Counted from the first letter of the stretch, positions 1-13,100 are shown. The stretch: 64,000 nt of DNA from Euglena gracilis (GCA_039621445.1 CP154956.1:40202553-40266552), one strand, 5' to 3'. A program made the numbers and translations. The notes: a model not told the origin generated them from the sequence alone.

Positions 1-3000
1 GGGGTTAACTTTGGGGTTTCTTATTTTCAGGTTTTTTGCTTGTCAACCCGATTGTCCAATTTTGAGGCTTCTTGGGGTGGTTCCGGCTGGGCTTGTGTTG
101 ACTCAGACCTGGGGGGGGAGACCCCCCGCCCCTGGGGATCCCACACCAGGGCCTGGGTCTGGTTCCGGCGCGAAATGCAGTAAATTTTGGGAAAATTCCT
201 TCAGCACACGATTTTTGTGGGGTCCCTCCTCCCCCTTATTTGGCGTTTATGAAGCACATCTTGGCCCTACCCCTCGGAACGATAAAATGATAAAATGTGA
301 AGGGTGCAAGCTGGGGGATGACGGAAATCCAAGTGGGCAAGAAAGGGGGCCAAGCGCCTGTGGGAACCCCATTGGCCTCCAACCCATCCAGCGTAGGTAC
401 CACAATCAAATGGCGGCTGAGAGGGATTGATTTTTGTTGCGACAGGCAACCAAAGTGCCAAGCAAAAAAAGCACCCCTCTTCAGGAAGTGTGCGGCCGCG
501 TTGGGCCTTCTGGCGGGACATATCACGCCATTGGGGTGGAGCCCTGGAAAGGAGTGGGGGGGGGACGCCACAAAATGCAAACATCAATTGTCCCCTACAA
601 ACCACAAGCCATCTGTCAATTTCCTTTGGGGGGTGGGCATTTCGGGGCAAATCACAGCCAGAAAGCTGTTCGGCCACTTGACCTCAAAATTGGGGATGGC
701 AAAATGGACACTCCCTTTTCGATTTTGTGGAGAGTCCTCGAAGAAAAACATTGACAAGGGGATTTGGGAAAAGAAGGTGATGAATTGGGGTTTGCAGCAC
801 CCATCCTTTCCATGCTGCCGTTCATGACCCAAGGAGTCTTCAAGCCTGGGTTCACGACAACCGGATAATTTGCATTCGCATCTGCACCTGGAATTGGACT
901 GGTTCTGGCCACATAGTGGGGCCCTTTGGGACACTCACACTGTGGAATTCAGGTTGTTGTGTTTGGCATGGGGCCAGAAGGGAGGGCTGGTGCTGAACCT
1001 CCACAAAAGGAAAGAAGACAAACATGAAGGAGGTCAGTGATCAGAACATGGCTCTCAACCTCATCCTTCCAGCCACTTGGGGGGGGGGGGAGCACAAGAA
1101 AAGACTGCTTCTGCTTCTGCTTTGAACAAAAGACATCCTAAATTCTTCATTCAAGTTTTTTTTAAGCCAAGGAAGTCTTCTGCCAGACAAACATTGGATA
1201 AATTTTAATGCATAAAGATAAATGGATGCCAACCGAAATGACATCTGCAACCAAAGTCAATCAGTTTAATTCAGCAAAATTAACAAAAGAAGAAGTCCAG
1301 AAAACGTGGCACAGAATACCAAAATATTTCTACACATGTGTCAAAAATATATAAGCATTGCCCAAGCACACTCAACAATGAGGAAAGACCCAATTTTTTC
1401 CGACTAGGTTCAAAAATTAGCACAGCCCAAAATAAGCAAGGTTGCTTATTTTGTTGCAACAACTGCACTAATTTGAAAAAAAGATGATGACACAGCCAGC
1501 AATTCAAATGGAGATCGTGTCAAATTGCTCAACCCTGATTGGAAGGATTTTGCATGCACATTCATGGCACCACCTGTACAGCATTTGGAAAATTTTGGAC
1601 ACACTTGCTGGCAACGTCAGCCGTGGTCATGCTTACAAACAGGTCCTTGCCAGCTGTGCAATTGGTGGGACAACCCCAGTATTGAATGCAAACAGCCCCA
1701 ACCAAGAAATCAAGTTGGAATCTGCTGAACGCAATGTTACCCAGGCACAGAGGTTTTGAGGGGGGAAACAGATACTGTCTTTGTGCCAATTGTCCTGTTT
1801 GAAAGTAAAAATTCAGTTCACAGCGTCCATTTTAAACCCTACAAAATATACTTTCATCCACTTCACAGAGTTCCTCGTGAAATGGATGAAATTTCATTTC
1901 CTCGACCACAATGACCCTCCTTAAGGAAACATTTTAACTTTTGGGATCAGAGTTGCCCAGATTTTTTTGGATTCAATCATGTGAGCACCTCCTGGAATTG
2001 TTCTGCAATGATGGGTGCCATTTTAACCCCTTTTCCTGACAAATTTGGCCCATTTTCTGCAACCTTGGAGACAATAAAAACAATAAATAATGGCTTGCTG
2101 TCAGCTGGCTGCTGAGAAAGAACAACAAATAGCCCAATGGGTCAAAGCAAGCAAACCCCCAGGACTTAGGCAGCGTAACTCGCACTTAAAGCGATGCTCT
2201 CCTTTGTGCATTGGGGCATTGTCATTCTTTTTTAAAAAATGACAACACCTGGCTCACAAAGGTAAAACGATTTTGATTGGATCGTGGTCTGGCTCCTCAG
2301 GAAACAAATATGGAAGTTGCACTTTGGCGATTGAGTTCCCCAGAACAAGTGTAACTACTGAATACCATTGCAAAACACCCAGCAGGTGTGGTTTGGGCCT
2401 TGAAAATGAGCACACGTCCGGAGGCGTGTGCATGTCTGGCAGGACCTTCTGGGACCGAATTCCAGGACACTCGTCCATTTTTCTTGGGCGACTTTAGGTG
2501 GGTAGCTCCGCCTAGCCGTTAAGAGGTGCCCGGTTCTGTGCCAGGGGCCCATAGTTCTGCACTGGGTGAGGCCAGGTTGTTCATGGCAGCCTGGAACCCG
2601 GGCCACTGAGGGTGGGTTGTCGCCCCTGGGGTGCCCCTCCTCGGCTGCAGCTGCAAGCTACCTGTCAAGCTGACCCCCAGCACCACTCAAGACCATGCCA
2701 TGAAATCCAGGCATGCCGCCAACACTGACCACACCCCTCCTAAACCCACACATGCGGAATGTTGGCATAGAGGTAGGTGGGTTGGGTGGGCGACTAAATG
2801 GCAGCTATTTACTTGCCCCCCCCCCCCCGGGGGGAGTGAGTAACTGGATCAGGTGGGGGTGTCATGTGGCGGGACCCGGGTCAAACTTTGGGGACAGTCA
2901 GGGTTATTGTTGGTGATAGAGTTGGGATTCTGACCGGCTGGCCGTGCGGCATTTTTCGTAATTTATGCTGAAGTTAGGCCACATTCGGGCAATTGTGAGT

Positions 3001-5660
3001 GAAAATGCGTTCCCACCAATCCTCCAAATTTGGGTCCTGGCTTCTGGGGTGAGTTTTTCCCTAAACGGGAGCAACTTTCGGCGCACCGATCCCACCCCTA
3101 ACCCTATTCCTATGAATTACACCACATTTACCCTGACTCCGCTAAAAGTTAACCGAAATCAGCGCATTCCCTGGGCAAAACAGACCAGAAAATCCAAAAA
3201 GCTCGACCCAGGTCCCACAATACCCTGATGACCCACCCCCTCTCAGAGGTGGGGATACCAAATAGATGGAGGCTGTCATATATTTACATTTATATGGCAA
3301 GGATGTTGTCAGGACCCCCCCACAGGGGGGGTCCCGATCCACGGAGTTGGGAACCACACCTGCTGGGGTGCGGACTGTGGCTATTTGTTTGGTGTCTTTT
3401 ATCCCTTCTTTCGGTCTGGCGCTGCTTTCTTCTGGTCCTTTTCATCTGTGCATGTGGAGGTGGCCGGAGCCTGGCGGGACTTACCTTGTTTATGACGCCA
3501 GCCACCAAGCGCCCGCCAGGCACAAACTCCACTTTATTTAGGGGCGGGGGTCTCCTTCACCGTGACGACGCACAGTGCACACAGGGGGTCCCGATGATAA
3601 CCCCCACCCTGCACTGGGTGTTGGGGTCACTGAAGGAGTGGGGTCAGGGTTAGGACTGGCCGGCCTGGGTTCATAAACTGTGAATTTGTAGTTAAACCCC
3701 CAAGAACACTCCTCTTTGAGTGCCCATAAAACCCCTGAAACAGGGCTTGTTGGCATGTGCTCAGACGACACCCTCGGAGTGCGCCTAAAACCTCATGAAA
3801 AAGACGCCCTGCATTCTTTTTTTTTTCAAAACTCAAACACCTGCCATAAAAGACGACAAATAATTGGCAACTCGATAAATAGGCGTTTTGGGGTTCCTGG
3901 TCTTTCAAAAAGTCACCCTGGAGGTTTGTGCTTTTGGAGGGTCTCAGATCAAGCTCCGTCCTCCTTGCCTCCTTTCCAGGATGGAAACCGTGTGCGCCAC
4001 AGCGAAGCATGAGGTGGCTGTGATGCAGTAGGCCCTTGGGCCAAAGAAGAAGCCCAACCCCTTGTAGCCAGGCCCACCCTGCTCAATGTACACCATGTTA
4101 CCCGGCAGTGTCACCCTCCCCCCACACATGCCTGTCTGCCAGACGCCTCAACCACCAACAGCTGTTCCAACCGTGTTCCCAAGGTCAGAAGGTCAGAACA
4201 ATCATTTTTTAATGTTGAGCCTTCACTCCGAAATCTGAAATGCAGCGTGTTTTGGTGTTTCTGGGGGGGTGATTTTATGATTTTATTTGGGGTTTGGTTT
4301 TTGGGTGGGTTTATTTGAGGGTTTATGTGTTCTGTTTCATCATCCCAGAGCCCCCTGCCCCCCCTGGGGGCGTCTCATAAACAGGCATTGCTTTGCCTTT
4401 TGCCTTCCCAGCCCAGGCTTTTGGACAATTTTCCAGGCGAGGATAAAGAAATAATGCACGGTCACGGGTTTGGGATGTTGAAAGGTGCAAACAGGAGGGG
4501 AAAGAGTTACAGGTGTTTCAGGAGTGATATGGTCACCGAGTGGTGAGTGCACTGGTTTCAGTGCTCACAACCGGACAGCAGGAAAGAGGTCTGGGAGCTG
4601 AAGACCACATACTCTGGAGTGCGAAAACACTCCCCAATAACGTCACTCCTATTGCCGAGAACTTGAGCCTTTTTGGTATTTCCCAAGGGAGTCCAGAGCA
4701 CTTTTCATTCAATTGTGTTTTTGGATGGTGTCAATGGTGTCATCTACACTGGTTTTTTGCCACAGTTTTGAAACGTTCCAGCAGGTGATGGAGGGAGGGA
4801 TTTGCCAGGGCCACCGACCCAGTAATTCGGTGCACAATAAGAAATCATTTCCACCAAATGAAAACTCCGGAAGTTTTGATTTTGCATTGTGTTCGGGTGA
4901 ACCCCAAAGGTCGACCAAAAAAGGTTCATGAAAAACAGAGGGCGTTCAAGTTCAAAATTCATGAGAAATCGGGTGCTGAGGCTCTTGGTTGGTGTGTGCA
5001 AATGCGCACTTCGTCCATTTGCACAATGCACACCGACATCGTTTTGTTGTTGTGTCGCAGGGTGTTAAACATCAGTGTGGTGATGGACAAATTGCCTCCA
5101 AACTCAACAGCTAACAGGTGACAACCCTCCTATTGTGTGTCCCTCTCGTCAACCACCAATGGCAGAGTTCTCCAACAGCCTATTTCTACCTTCTTTAGCT
5201 GTTGCATGTAAAATTCAACTGCTTTTGTGATCAACTTCAAAAAAAAAAACTCCACAACTGCCGCAGGTCTTCAGAAAGCAAGAAATGGGTGGACCTTATC
5301 TGGCGCTGGCAGCTGTCACACAGGAAATGGGAGGGCAAAGAGATTTTGCTTATTTCTGGTGAATGTATCACTTCGGGAGGGCAGTCTCCGGGTTTCACAA
5401 CTCGGCAACATGTTTCAGAGGGTCAAAAACACCAAATCTGCACCATTCCCCTGGGGGCCAAATCAAGGAATGGAGGGACGGCACGTCACAAACAATTCAA
5501 AAATCCGGACCTCAACCTTTCCAAACAAAAATGCTCAATTGTGAGTTATGCCGCCTAAGCAGGAGGCCTTCACTTTCACCGACATCGTAACCACCATGGA
5601 CCCCGGGAAACACTCCTTTCCTCTGTGCACGCACCTGTAATGAGACTGTGTGGAAATCAT
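1..5660. other. No recognisable gene; low-information non-coding DNA
   Basis: I see no domain, motif or convincing exon chain in this stretch. Open frames on both strands are short, overlap one another and lack recognisable composition. C/G-rich foldbacks occur, for example 3308-3335, where a run of C's, a short CACAG loop and a run of G's with matching flanks form a hairpin, and a GGGGGTCCCGAT copy recurs near 3583. Short T-rich tracts and CCAGG/CCTGG strings are common but form no ordered repeat. Confidence 0.5.
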
Positions 5661-5737
5661 ACAAAATTACCAAGAGAAACGGCGAGAATTGGGCAACACA
5701 AATTTGTGCAGTGGGTCATAAACAATGGGTTGCTTAC

Positions 5738-6075
5738 CCTCAGGTCTGCTGAGGTAAATGCTGGTGCCCATCCTCCGCATCTCCTGCTCTGAAATCAGAC
5801 GGTAGCCTTCAAACAAATTCGGCGTTGAACATGGCTGTCCCGAAGAGAAGAATGGAAGGTTCACGTCCGAAGGGAGGTACGGACTGTGTCTGGGGTGACA
5901 CTAGCCCTCCTTTCACTCGGAGGAATGCAACTGTTGAAAAAAGGCCTAGGCGGGAAAGCAACTTGTGCCTGCCCTCGTGATGTATGTTGCGTTGACGATG
6001 CAGATGGGTGAACGGATTGCCAACGTGCTTTAGAACACGATCTTGGCCAGATAATTGGTTCTCGATCTCAAATAC
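5738..6075 (-). CDS. Possible spliced exon(s), product unknown
   Basis: On the minus strand a good 3' splice site (pyrimidine tract ending TTTTCTGCAG) precedes 6075 and a good 5' splice site (GGTAAGC) follows 5738. Between them two frames look protein-like: one open from 6075 to about 5809 (contains GQDRVLKHVGNPF) and another at the downstream end (contains NLFEGYRLISEQEMRRMG). The first frame stops before the donor, so one exon cannot use both; a further intron or a frameshift is needed. I do not recognise the protein. It could be a host gene remnant or chance. Confidence 0.22.
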
Positions 6076-6423
6076 CTGCAGAAAAGAGAAGCAATGGAAA
6101 GAAAAGGCAGAAACTTGACCATTGGGGGGTCCTGGGTCCCCCCCCCCCTGGTCGGTAGGTAAGGGAGGGGGGGTGGTCTGGACCTCCCCCGTCCAGTGCA
6201 GAAGGTGCGTGAGGGGGCACCCCAACCAAAAAATTGCCAAAACATACCCTCCTTAATGGAACACTGGGGGGCGGGAATATTCAGAAATCCTAACAACTTG
6301 TTCTTGCGGGAGTGAATTGCTTCGGGTTTCTTTTGGCAGAAATTGAGGTGAGGAGTTTGGTTCTACCTACAAACCATTGCTGACTAACCCCGGGAGTGAT
6401 GACTAAATGGACGTGTCTCACTT

Positions 6424-6592
6424 CACGACAATTGCAGTGCCGCCAAATGCAGTGCAGGCAGTGGCAGTGGCAGTGCGTTACAAAGCCTTGTAAATCACAA
6501 TGCAGTGTCGGGGAGGAGAACAAAGAGAAATTACAGCACAATGGTGATGGCAGTGCAGTGACAATGCAGTGCAGGGGCAGTGGCAGTTCAAC
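6424..6592. repeat. CAGTG-rich short tandem/scattered repeat
   Basis: The pentamer CAGTG recurs many times within about 170 bases, partly as GGCAGTGGCAGTG runs. It ends directly at the left edge of the MITE at 6593. No coding potential is evident. Confidence 0.6.
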
Positions 6593-6995
6593 GGAGGTCA
6601 GGCGGTACCCCCCCTAGGTGAAGTTCACCGTTTGAAAATTCACCGGGGGGGTCCCGGATCCCCCCCTGCCTAACCCAACGGTGAACTTCACCGGTGAAGT
6701 TCACCAAAAGAGCACTCTTTGGCCAAAAATCTCCAAAAATGACATTTTGGGCAAGTTTTCAGAAATTTCGATAAAATTCCATGAACCATCAACCTCAAAA
6801 GGATCATTTCGAGAGGAAAGGAGCAAAATCTCACCCATCAAAATTTCACCCCCAACCATTAAAACGGTGAAGTTCACCGGTGAACTTGACCGGTGAACTT
6901 CACCGACGAAAGTACCCGCCTCCCCCCCGTGAACGTTCACCGGTGAAGTTTACCGGGGGGTCCACAGCCCCCCTCCCCCATACTGCCTGACCTCC
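6593..6995. mobile_element. MITE, GGAG family with GGTGAA/TTCACC palindromes, 3-bp target duplication
   Basis: Inverted ends: left GGAGGTCAGGCGGTACCCCC, right the complement ending CTGCCTGACCTCC. The 3-bp direct repeat AAC lies immediately outside both ends (6590-6592 and 6996-6998). Inside, palindromes of GGTGAAGTTCACC and CGGTGAACTTCACCGG are stacked near both ends. The middle (about 6715-6860) is nearly the same as the copy at 15886-16322 and part of 20818-21090. No protein is encoded, so it would need a transposase in trans. The 3-bp duplication fits PIF/Harbinger-type insertion, but the transposase family is inference. Confidence 0.85.
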
Positions 6996-6999
6996 AACA

Positions 7000-7978
7000 C
7001 ACTGAAGGCCTTTGGGGCCGAAGCCGGAAAGTGAGGCAAGTCCAAAATATCCAGTCATTCAATTATTCACCATTGACTCATTGGGGGGGCACTTTGGTTG
7101 GGGGGATCCCTTGAATTAAAACGACTTTGGAGGAACTCCAAGTTTCACTGCACGCATTTTGGCAAAACTTTGCAAATCGATTTTTTGCAAGTATTTTCAA
7201 CCACTAGGATCCAACTGCACAAATTGTGAGGGACCTTTGTCGACCCCTTTGGGGTCTTACATTATGGGAAAACGTTGGTATTTACCTTGTAGACCAGACA
7301 ATGGAAACCCCCCAATTAGAAGCCCCCCCCAAAAAAAATCAAAAGAAAACAAAAGGGAAACTTTATTGATAAAAACTTGTTATGAAATACTCACTTCAAA
7401 AAATTGCTCAAAAGAATACTGCCAAAAAAAATGTCAAAAAAAAAACATCCAAAAATGGAAAAATGCAATGTTATGATATTTTCCATTTCTGTGGAGGGAA
7501 GTTTTTTTGGCAAAAAAAGTACCAGAAGTTCCCAAGAATGTTTGAAAATATGTATTCAAAAATTTTCGGTGCAAAATCTCGTGGGCGTTTTTGTTTGGTT
7601 TTTTTAAAAAGAGGGGTGGTTCAGGACGAGGGGGGGGGGACGCGGGGGGTGGGAGGACTGTGGCCCTACAAAATCCACGCGTTTTCTTTGACGTCACTCA
7701 AAAGTGGGGGGAGGGGCACAGGGCAAACACCCCCCAAAAAAACATTGTTGAAATTTAAGCGTCCAAAAAAAAACAAGTTGCAAATATGGGCACAACTACT
7801 GTCCCGTTTGCAACAAAGTGGCAGAAAATGGTCTCAGAAGAACCACAAACGGCTGAAAATTTGAAAATGGTTGAGTTTTTGTGTGAACCGTTTAAAATAA
7901 CCAAGAAAAATTGTCCAAAGTAGTCCCAACACAAAATTTCAAAACTCATTCATTTATTCATTCAGAAAAGGGGGGAGC
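7000..7978. other. No gene recognised; A/T- and C-rich non-coding DNA
   Basis: Poly-A and poly-C tracts dominate. The lysine-rich frames around 7160-7860 are products of A-runs and have no recognisable motif. Confidence 0.5.
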
Positions 7979-9205
7979 GCCGGTTCTGTCGTGAACCCGG
8001 CATCCCCCCCCCTAAAGCGGTGTTTTAGAGACGCTGGGTTCACGATAGAACCGGCTTTCCTCCCCCCCCCTTCTTTAAAGCGGTGTTTTAGAGACGTCGG
8101 GTTCACGGCAGAACCAGCGTTCCCAACCTTCGGTCAAAGGACATTCCCGGGACCAATCTGCGACTACCAATTTGCAATGTTACACTATCGCCAAATTACG
8201 ACGATCGCAGCATCAGGGCGGTCCTCAAGCAAATAAAAAAAAAACTCCGCTGTCCCAGCACACTCAGTGAAAAATATACAGGAAAATGGGCAAGAAATTT
8301 TGGCATTTTTCAGCGAGGACAGGTCGAAATCAGGGGGAAAAAAATTGATTCCTGGCACCCTTGGACCATCGTCCATCCACCCAAATCATCAAAAACTGTG
8401 TTTTTTGACTGTTCAATTTTTGCCCCCGTTCAAGTCCCAGTCAGGCCCTTAGCCGGCCCTTTGGCCGAAAGGGGGGGCGGTCCTTAAGGAAAGAAAAAGA
8501 AAACTTTCCTGTCCCTTAAGGACCGCCCTGGCGAGCATATCCCTGGCTGTGTCAAGCGCTCAGGTACAAAATTCACTCCTCAATCGAAAGCTCTTTTTCA
8601 TCAGACGACTAGTGATCACCACCACATTCAGCCACGCTGCACAGTGCTCTTGTTTCCTGTCACTGAAATCCTGATGTCACAATTCTTGCACCCCGACCCC
8701 TCGGGTCGTCGATTTGAAGAGAAAACTCGTTTCTGCTCGTTTCTGTATGGTTCATTATGCTTCTCAAACCAAACAGCACCGAAAATCACCACAAATTTCG
8801 ACTCAGATTCTGGCCGATCCGACGATCGCAAGCGATCTCTGGCTGCGTGCAACGTTGGGTACCAAGTTACCCTAAATTGAAAGCTCTTTTCAACTGACAG
8901 CCAGCGGTGGTCATTAGATTTTTCCACGCTGCACGGTACCCTTATTCCAAAACGGCACTAATTTTCACCAAAATTGGTTATCCACCCCAGAAATGGAAAA
9001 TTGCATTCTGCTATATGGGGAAAACGGTCAACGACCAATTTGGGCCATTTTTGGGCACTTTGATGACATTTTTACTGATGACAGAACCGGCGTCAGAACG
9101 CCAGGTGTTGGACAGAACGGGCGTTCCCCACCCCTTTCTCACAGACAGAACCGGCTCTGTTCACGACGTCTCTAAACCGGCATCTCAAATGCCGGTTAAA
9201 ACAAG
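7979..9205. mobile_element. Foldback-type element carrying the ~145-bp core repeats (approximate ends)
   Basis: The ends are GC-rich inverted sequences built on CCGGTTCTGTC, GTTCACGACGTCTCTAAA and their complements (7979-8130 and 9080-9205). A direct repeat of AAAGCGGTGTTTTAGAGACG occurs twice in the left end (about 8014 and 8079). Inside are two boxes of the core repeat (TCGAAAGCTCTTTTTCA at 8584 and a related box at 8877, 293 bp apart, about two units). An 8476-8490/8513-8528 hairpin based on GGCGGTCCTTAAGG lies in the interior. The end words are related to those of 52599-53429, which carries the same core in reverse orientation. Confidence 0.55.
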
Positions 9206-9229
9206 AAATGGATGACTAAAAAAAAGGAA

Positions 9230-10430
9230 GTTTGCACCAAATTTGGCATTTTCCTCTCAAAATTAGGAACAAGTTGGATATTTACCTCTCAAAATTCAGC
9301 ATTTGCGCTCTCGAAAATCGGGGTTTACCAGTCAAAATTAGGCATTGGGCATTCAAAAACTGCGGTTTCACCTAGGATTGCTGATTTTGCAGAAAAATAA
9401 AATCTTATTTTTCCAATGGAAAAACTGCGTAAAAATTCAGAAAAATTGGAAATATTTCCGATATTTAAAAATTGACCGAGGATGGGGACGAGTGAACACC
9501 AGCCATTGGAAGCATCGGAAACATCAATTGGTTTCCAGTCCAGCCGAGTTTCTGTCTGATGGTCGACCTTGGATGTTGGAACATGGATGGATTGGCAAAT
9601 TTGGTTAAAAACGCATTTTTGATGATGGTCGGTCTCAAAAAATTTCCAAAAAATGAGTTTTTCGGTGGTTTGCGGTCGAAAAAATCGTCCCCGGTGGTTT
9701 TCATTTTCTTCCCCAGGGGGGGGGGGGGGTAATAAGTCCCGGTTTGGTTGGTCGGCCCGAGGGTGGGGGGGGGGGGTTATAAGTGGGGGTGGGGTTTACC
9801 ATTCTCCTAAACTGGCAAAAAAAACCACATCCTGCCAAAAAATTTTGCGTTTTTTTGTGATTTATTTGCATTTTTCTGACGTTTCTGTGCCTTTAATGAT
9901 ACAAAAATGGGTCCAAATACCAACCTTCCTTCCACAGCCCATGACAAAAAACTACTGCTAAAACAGTAATATTTTTCCAATTTCTCCTCTTGGAAAAATA
10001 AAAAATTATTATTCATGGAAAAATTGCGTAAATTTTTCCTGAAATTCTTCCTGGAAATATTTCAGCAATCCTAGTTTCACCCACTCAAAAATTATGCTTC
10101 CGCACACCAAATTGGGATGTGCCACTCAAAAACAGCAGACATACCACTCAAAACCAGGAACTGGCACACAAAACTGTCACTGGCTGCTGGTACCCAAGAA
10201 CTAGGCATCTGCCACCCAAAATTATAATTATGATTTTGCCCTAAAATTAGGCAACTGAATTTTGTGCCTAAATTAGGCAGTTTGTTCCACAAAATCAGAT
10301 ATCACACCCAAAATTCGGCATTTGCCTCCGAAAATTGGGAATTCCCATCCCAAATTGGGCATTTGTCACTCGAAGTTAGGAATTGGCCCAACAAATTTGG
10401 CATTTACCAATCAAAATTGCCTTACTAACA
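9230..10430. repeat. Degenerate ~27-bp repeat (AAAATTAGGCATTTG...) in two blocks
   Basis: At 9230-9390 and 10080-10430 the words AAATTAGGCA, CACTCAAAA and TTGGCATTT recur every 25-30 bases with many substitutions. Related words appear at 17570-17650, 50540-50650, 52390-52480 and 54400-54510. Between the blocks (9400-10080) are poly-G tracts and no gene. Confidence 0.5.
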
Positions 10431-10559
10431 TGAACCTGCTTCCATGGCGCCGTCCGCCAGCCGTCGGCTGGCCGTCAGCCAGCCGTATCCCCCAATGTTT
10501 TCTTTTGAGAACTTTTCACTCCCCTTGATTGGGAGGCTGGTGAATTTGGGCATTTTAGG

Positions 10560-10755
10560 GGTGGGGCACAGTACACACCAAAGATACTGGGGGATCTTCT
10601 GAAAAATGAACAAAATGAAATTCTTCCATTTCTTCGCATAACAAGGTTTGGGCATCCGTTTCCAGGGCTTCTGGAGTCACGTCAGAAGAAGTGCAAGAAA
10701 TGCACGATGAGTTCCGACGAATGCTTGAACATGCCTCCGACAATAGCTTCCCTGT
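10560..10755 (-). CDS. Possible single exon, product unknown
   Basis: A pyrimidine-rich stretch ending ATTTATGACAG (minus strand, about 10755) is followed by a 60-plus-codon open frame containing DVTPEALETDAQTLLCEEME. The composition is acidic and protein-like, but there is no recognisable domain and no clear partner exon. It may equally be a transposon remnant. Confidence 0.2.
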
Positions 10756-11099
10756 CATAAATAAAAGAACAAATCTGTTGAAAAGAAAACATTCATTCAG
10801 CCAAACAAAATTATTTGGAATAATTCTTCCAGAGGTTCGGCATCTAATGAGAAATTGGCCATGAACTTTTAAGGGACCAGTCCACGGCGACTGTTCATTG
10901 GCCATGGCATCGGGACCATTGGTGGTCGGGCCCCAACCACCAACAACTTGACCTGCCCTCTGTGGAAAAAAAGGCCTTCCGGGTTGTTTGGTTGACCAAC
11001 GGTTGGTAAATTGGCAACGATCCCCCCCATTTGGTCAATTAATAGTCGTGGAGGCTGGGGAGTCCACTTTGGGACGCTGGACCCCCCCTCCCTCCCCCC

Positions 11100-11320
11100 T
11101 TGTTCAGTTCACTTCGGAAGTAAACAGGGGGGTCCCGAGACCCCCCCCCCGTGTACCTGGCTGTACTTGTACTTGTTTTTGTACTTCCGAAAACCGGAAT
11201 GATGGGGCCGCACACCGATCAAGGTACTTTTTAAAAAAAAATCCGCGCCTTCGGCACCGGACCCCCTCCCCCCCACTCCGGGAAGTCAACATGTCCAGTT
11301 CAGTTCGGAAGTGAACAAGG
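11100..11320. repeat. Inverted-repeat pair CAGTTCACTTCGGAAGT
   Basis: TTCAGTTCACTTCGGAAGT near 11103 and TTCAGTTCGGAAGTGAAC near 11297 are variants of one palindromic end. The region between is C-rich and contains a GCGCCTTCGGCAC hairpin. Probably a small foldback element; no target duplication was identified. Confidence 0.4.
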
Positions 11321-11539
11321 GGCGTCCCAGCCCCACCCCACCTCCACATGTGCACCTGGGCTCCCGTGGGGGGGGGGGGGGTCAAATAACAATCAGTTTA
11401 AAGCCTTTTTTGTTTTATTTGCCCACGAGAAAGTGTGCAATAATAAATTTTTGTTGCTTTTTGTGTATTGCATTATCATCATGGCACAGAAAAGCACGGA
11501 AGGCGCACAAAAAAATGCATGAGGCGGGGATTTCTGGTG

Positions 11540-11840
11540 GCACATAGGTTAACATCACAAACAGTCTTCCATTTGGTGCGCCGGGGCGAAGTTTGGTGCG
11601 GCACAAATTTTCTTTACATGTCGCACAATGGAATTTTTGCCGCGGCACACCCGCGGCGCGCCTGAAACGCTGCTGCGGCGCACCAATGACGCATTGGGGA
11701 TAATTGGGATGGTCATGCCGCAGCACACGCGGCGCTGCCGTGGTGCACACGGCACACAAAAAGAAATCTTTCGTGATGTGGTCACAAAATTTCCGGTGCC
11801 GCGGCGCAGAAAAAATTTTACGCAGCGCACTAAAATGAAA
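11540..11840. repeat. GCGGCGCA-rich repeat related to the hAT-like MITE at 25112
   Basis: GCCGCGGCACAC, GCGGCGCACC and similar words recur in near-tandem order with AATTTT spacers. It resembles a diverged copy of the interior of the element at 25112-25714, but I could not define its ends. Confidence 0.45.
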
Positions 11841-12259
11841 GTCTGATCACAAAGGATGTGAGGTTAGTGCAGCCGCGGAACAAGGTTCCAAACATTGATG
11901 GACTGCCCACTCTAATGTGCCAACGGGGGTGTCCACCAACTTTTAAAGCCCCCCCCCCAGTTCCATACATTCTTGTACCTTGGCCTGGTTTGGTTTACTT
12001 TGCCCCTGATCCTCGTTTTTTGGCCACTTGCAAAAAGTGGAGACCAATCGAAATGAGGCTGCGTTTGAGGAAAAAAAACACTCGCTCCCAACATATACCA
12101 AAAAAAAGTTATGGTCATCTTTGATCAATGGCCAATGTCGGCCCCGAGCGAGAAATTGGTGATGGACTTTTGGCGGTCTCTAGTGACAAGTCGCTAGTGA
12201 TTGGTCGCTATAAAATGGTCGCTAGCCACCATTGTCCGTCCAGTCAGCCCACCAAATAA

Positions 12260-12860
12260 TTAGTCAACCCCCCTCCTTAAAAAGTTTTTAAGCCCCCTCC
12301 CTCCAAAAAATTCATTCATATATATGAAGGAAAATGACTTGAAACCCACCCAAATGCCTTCAGAAACCACCATTCGGGGGTCAATGTGCAAAAAAAAATT
12401 GGGTAATAACTTCTTTTTAGGGCTGTTCTGTCGAAGACGCCTGTGAAAGGCAAGGACGGCCACGGGCAGGACAGTACTGAAATCCACCAAACAGCCAGGG
12501 TGGTGGGTGGTGGGGGGTCTACCCCCTCCACCCACCACAACCTCCTCCCACACGAAATTTTGACCAACAAATTTTTCCCGGCACCAAAGGCGGCGGAAAA
12601 TTGTTAAAAAAAATCTATGAAAATGCTGTGGAGGGTGGGGTGTGTCGACCACTCACCCCTCCCGGGTGGAGGGGGTCGACCCCCCCACCAGGCCTTTCCC
12701 GTACAGCCCTGGCCACGGGCGAACACCTTAAACAACCACCCGAAAGGCGCCTTCAGCGCCCTTGGTTGTCAAGCAGGGGGGGGGGGCTGCCCCCTAGCCC
12801 CCCCCAGCCCCCCCCCGCCCTCCAGTGACAAAATCCCCTTGTGATGGCCACAGCCCCCAC
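12260..12860. repeat. C/G-rich direct-repeat region, no gene
   Basis: About 12353-12430 and 12923-13000 are recognisably the same sequence (ATGCCTTCAGAAACC..., poly-A, then AATATCTTCTTTTT-like), 570 bp apart. GGTGGTGGG/CCCACCACC tracts in between form a foldback. The longest frames here are low-complexity. Confidence 0.45.
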
Positions 12861-12862
12861 AG

Positions 12863-13100
12863 AGGGTTTAGGTTAGGGTCAGAGACAGTGTTAGGGTCAG
12901 GGTTTGGGTTCAGGGATAGGGAATGCCTTCAGAAACCCCGATTCGAGGGTTAATTTGCAAAAAAAAAAATTGTGTAATATCTTCTTTTTGCGCCTGTTCA
13001 GCGAAACCATAGCCAAAACCATTACCAAAGTTCATCAGCTCGGCAGTGTTTACAACCCTGACCCTAACCCTAACTCTGGCCCTCACCCTAGCATTCACCC
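12863..13100. repeat. Two degenerate telomere-like tracts in inverted orientation
   Basis: 12863-12925 contains GGTTTAGGTTAGGGTCAGAG with further TTAGGGTCAGGG variants. 13053-13100 contains ACCCTGACCCTAACCCTAAC and continues in the opposite orientation. The tracts are short, imperfect and interstitial. Confidence 0.5.

Noticed and set aside
4520-4580. tRNA-like start (GGTCACCGAGTGGTGAGTGC)
   Set aside because: No acceptor-stem partner, no T-loop B-box word and no anticodon arm of correct size.
12863-12925. Chromosome end
   Set aside because: Telomere-like units are few, degenerate and interstitial, with ordinary sequence on both sides.
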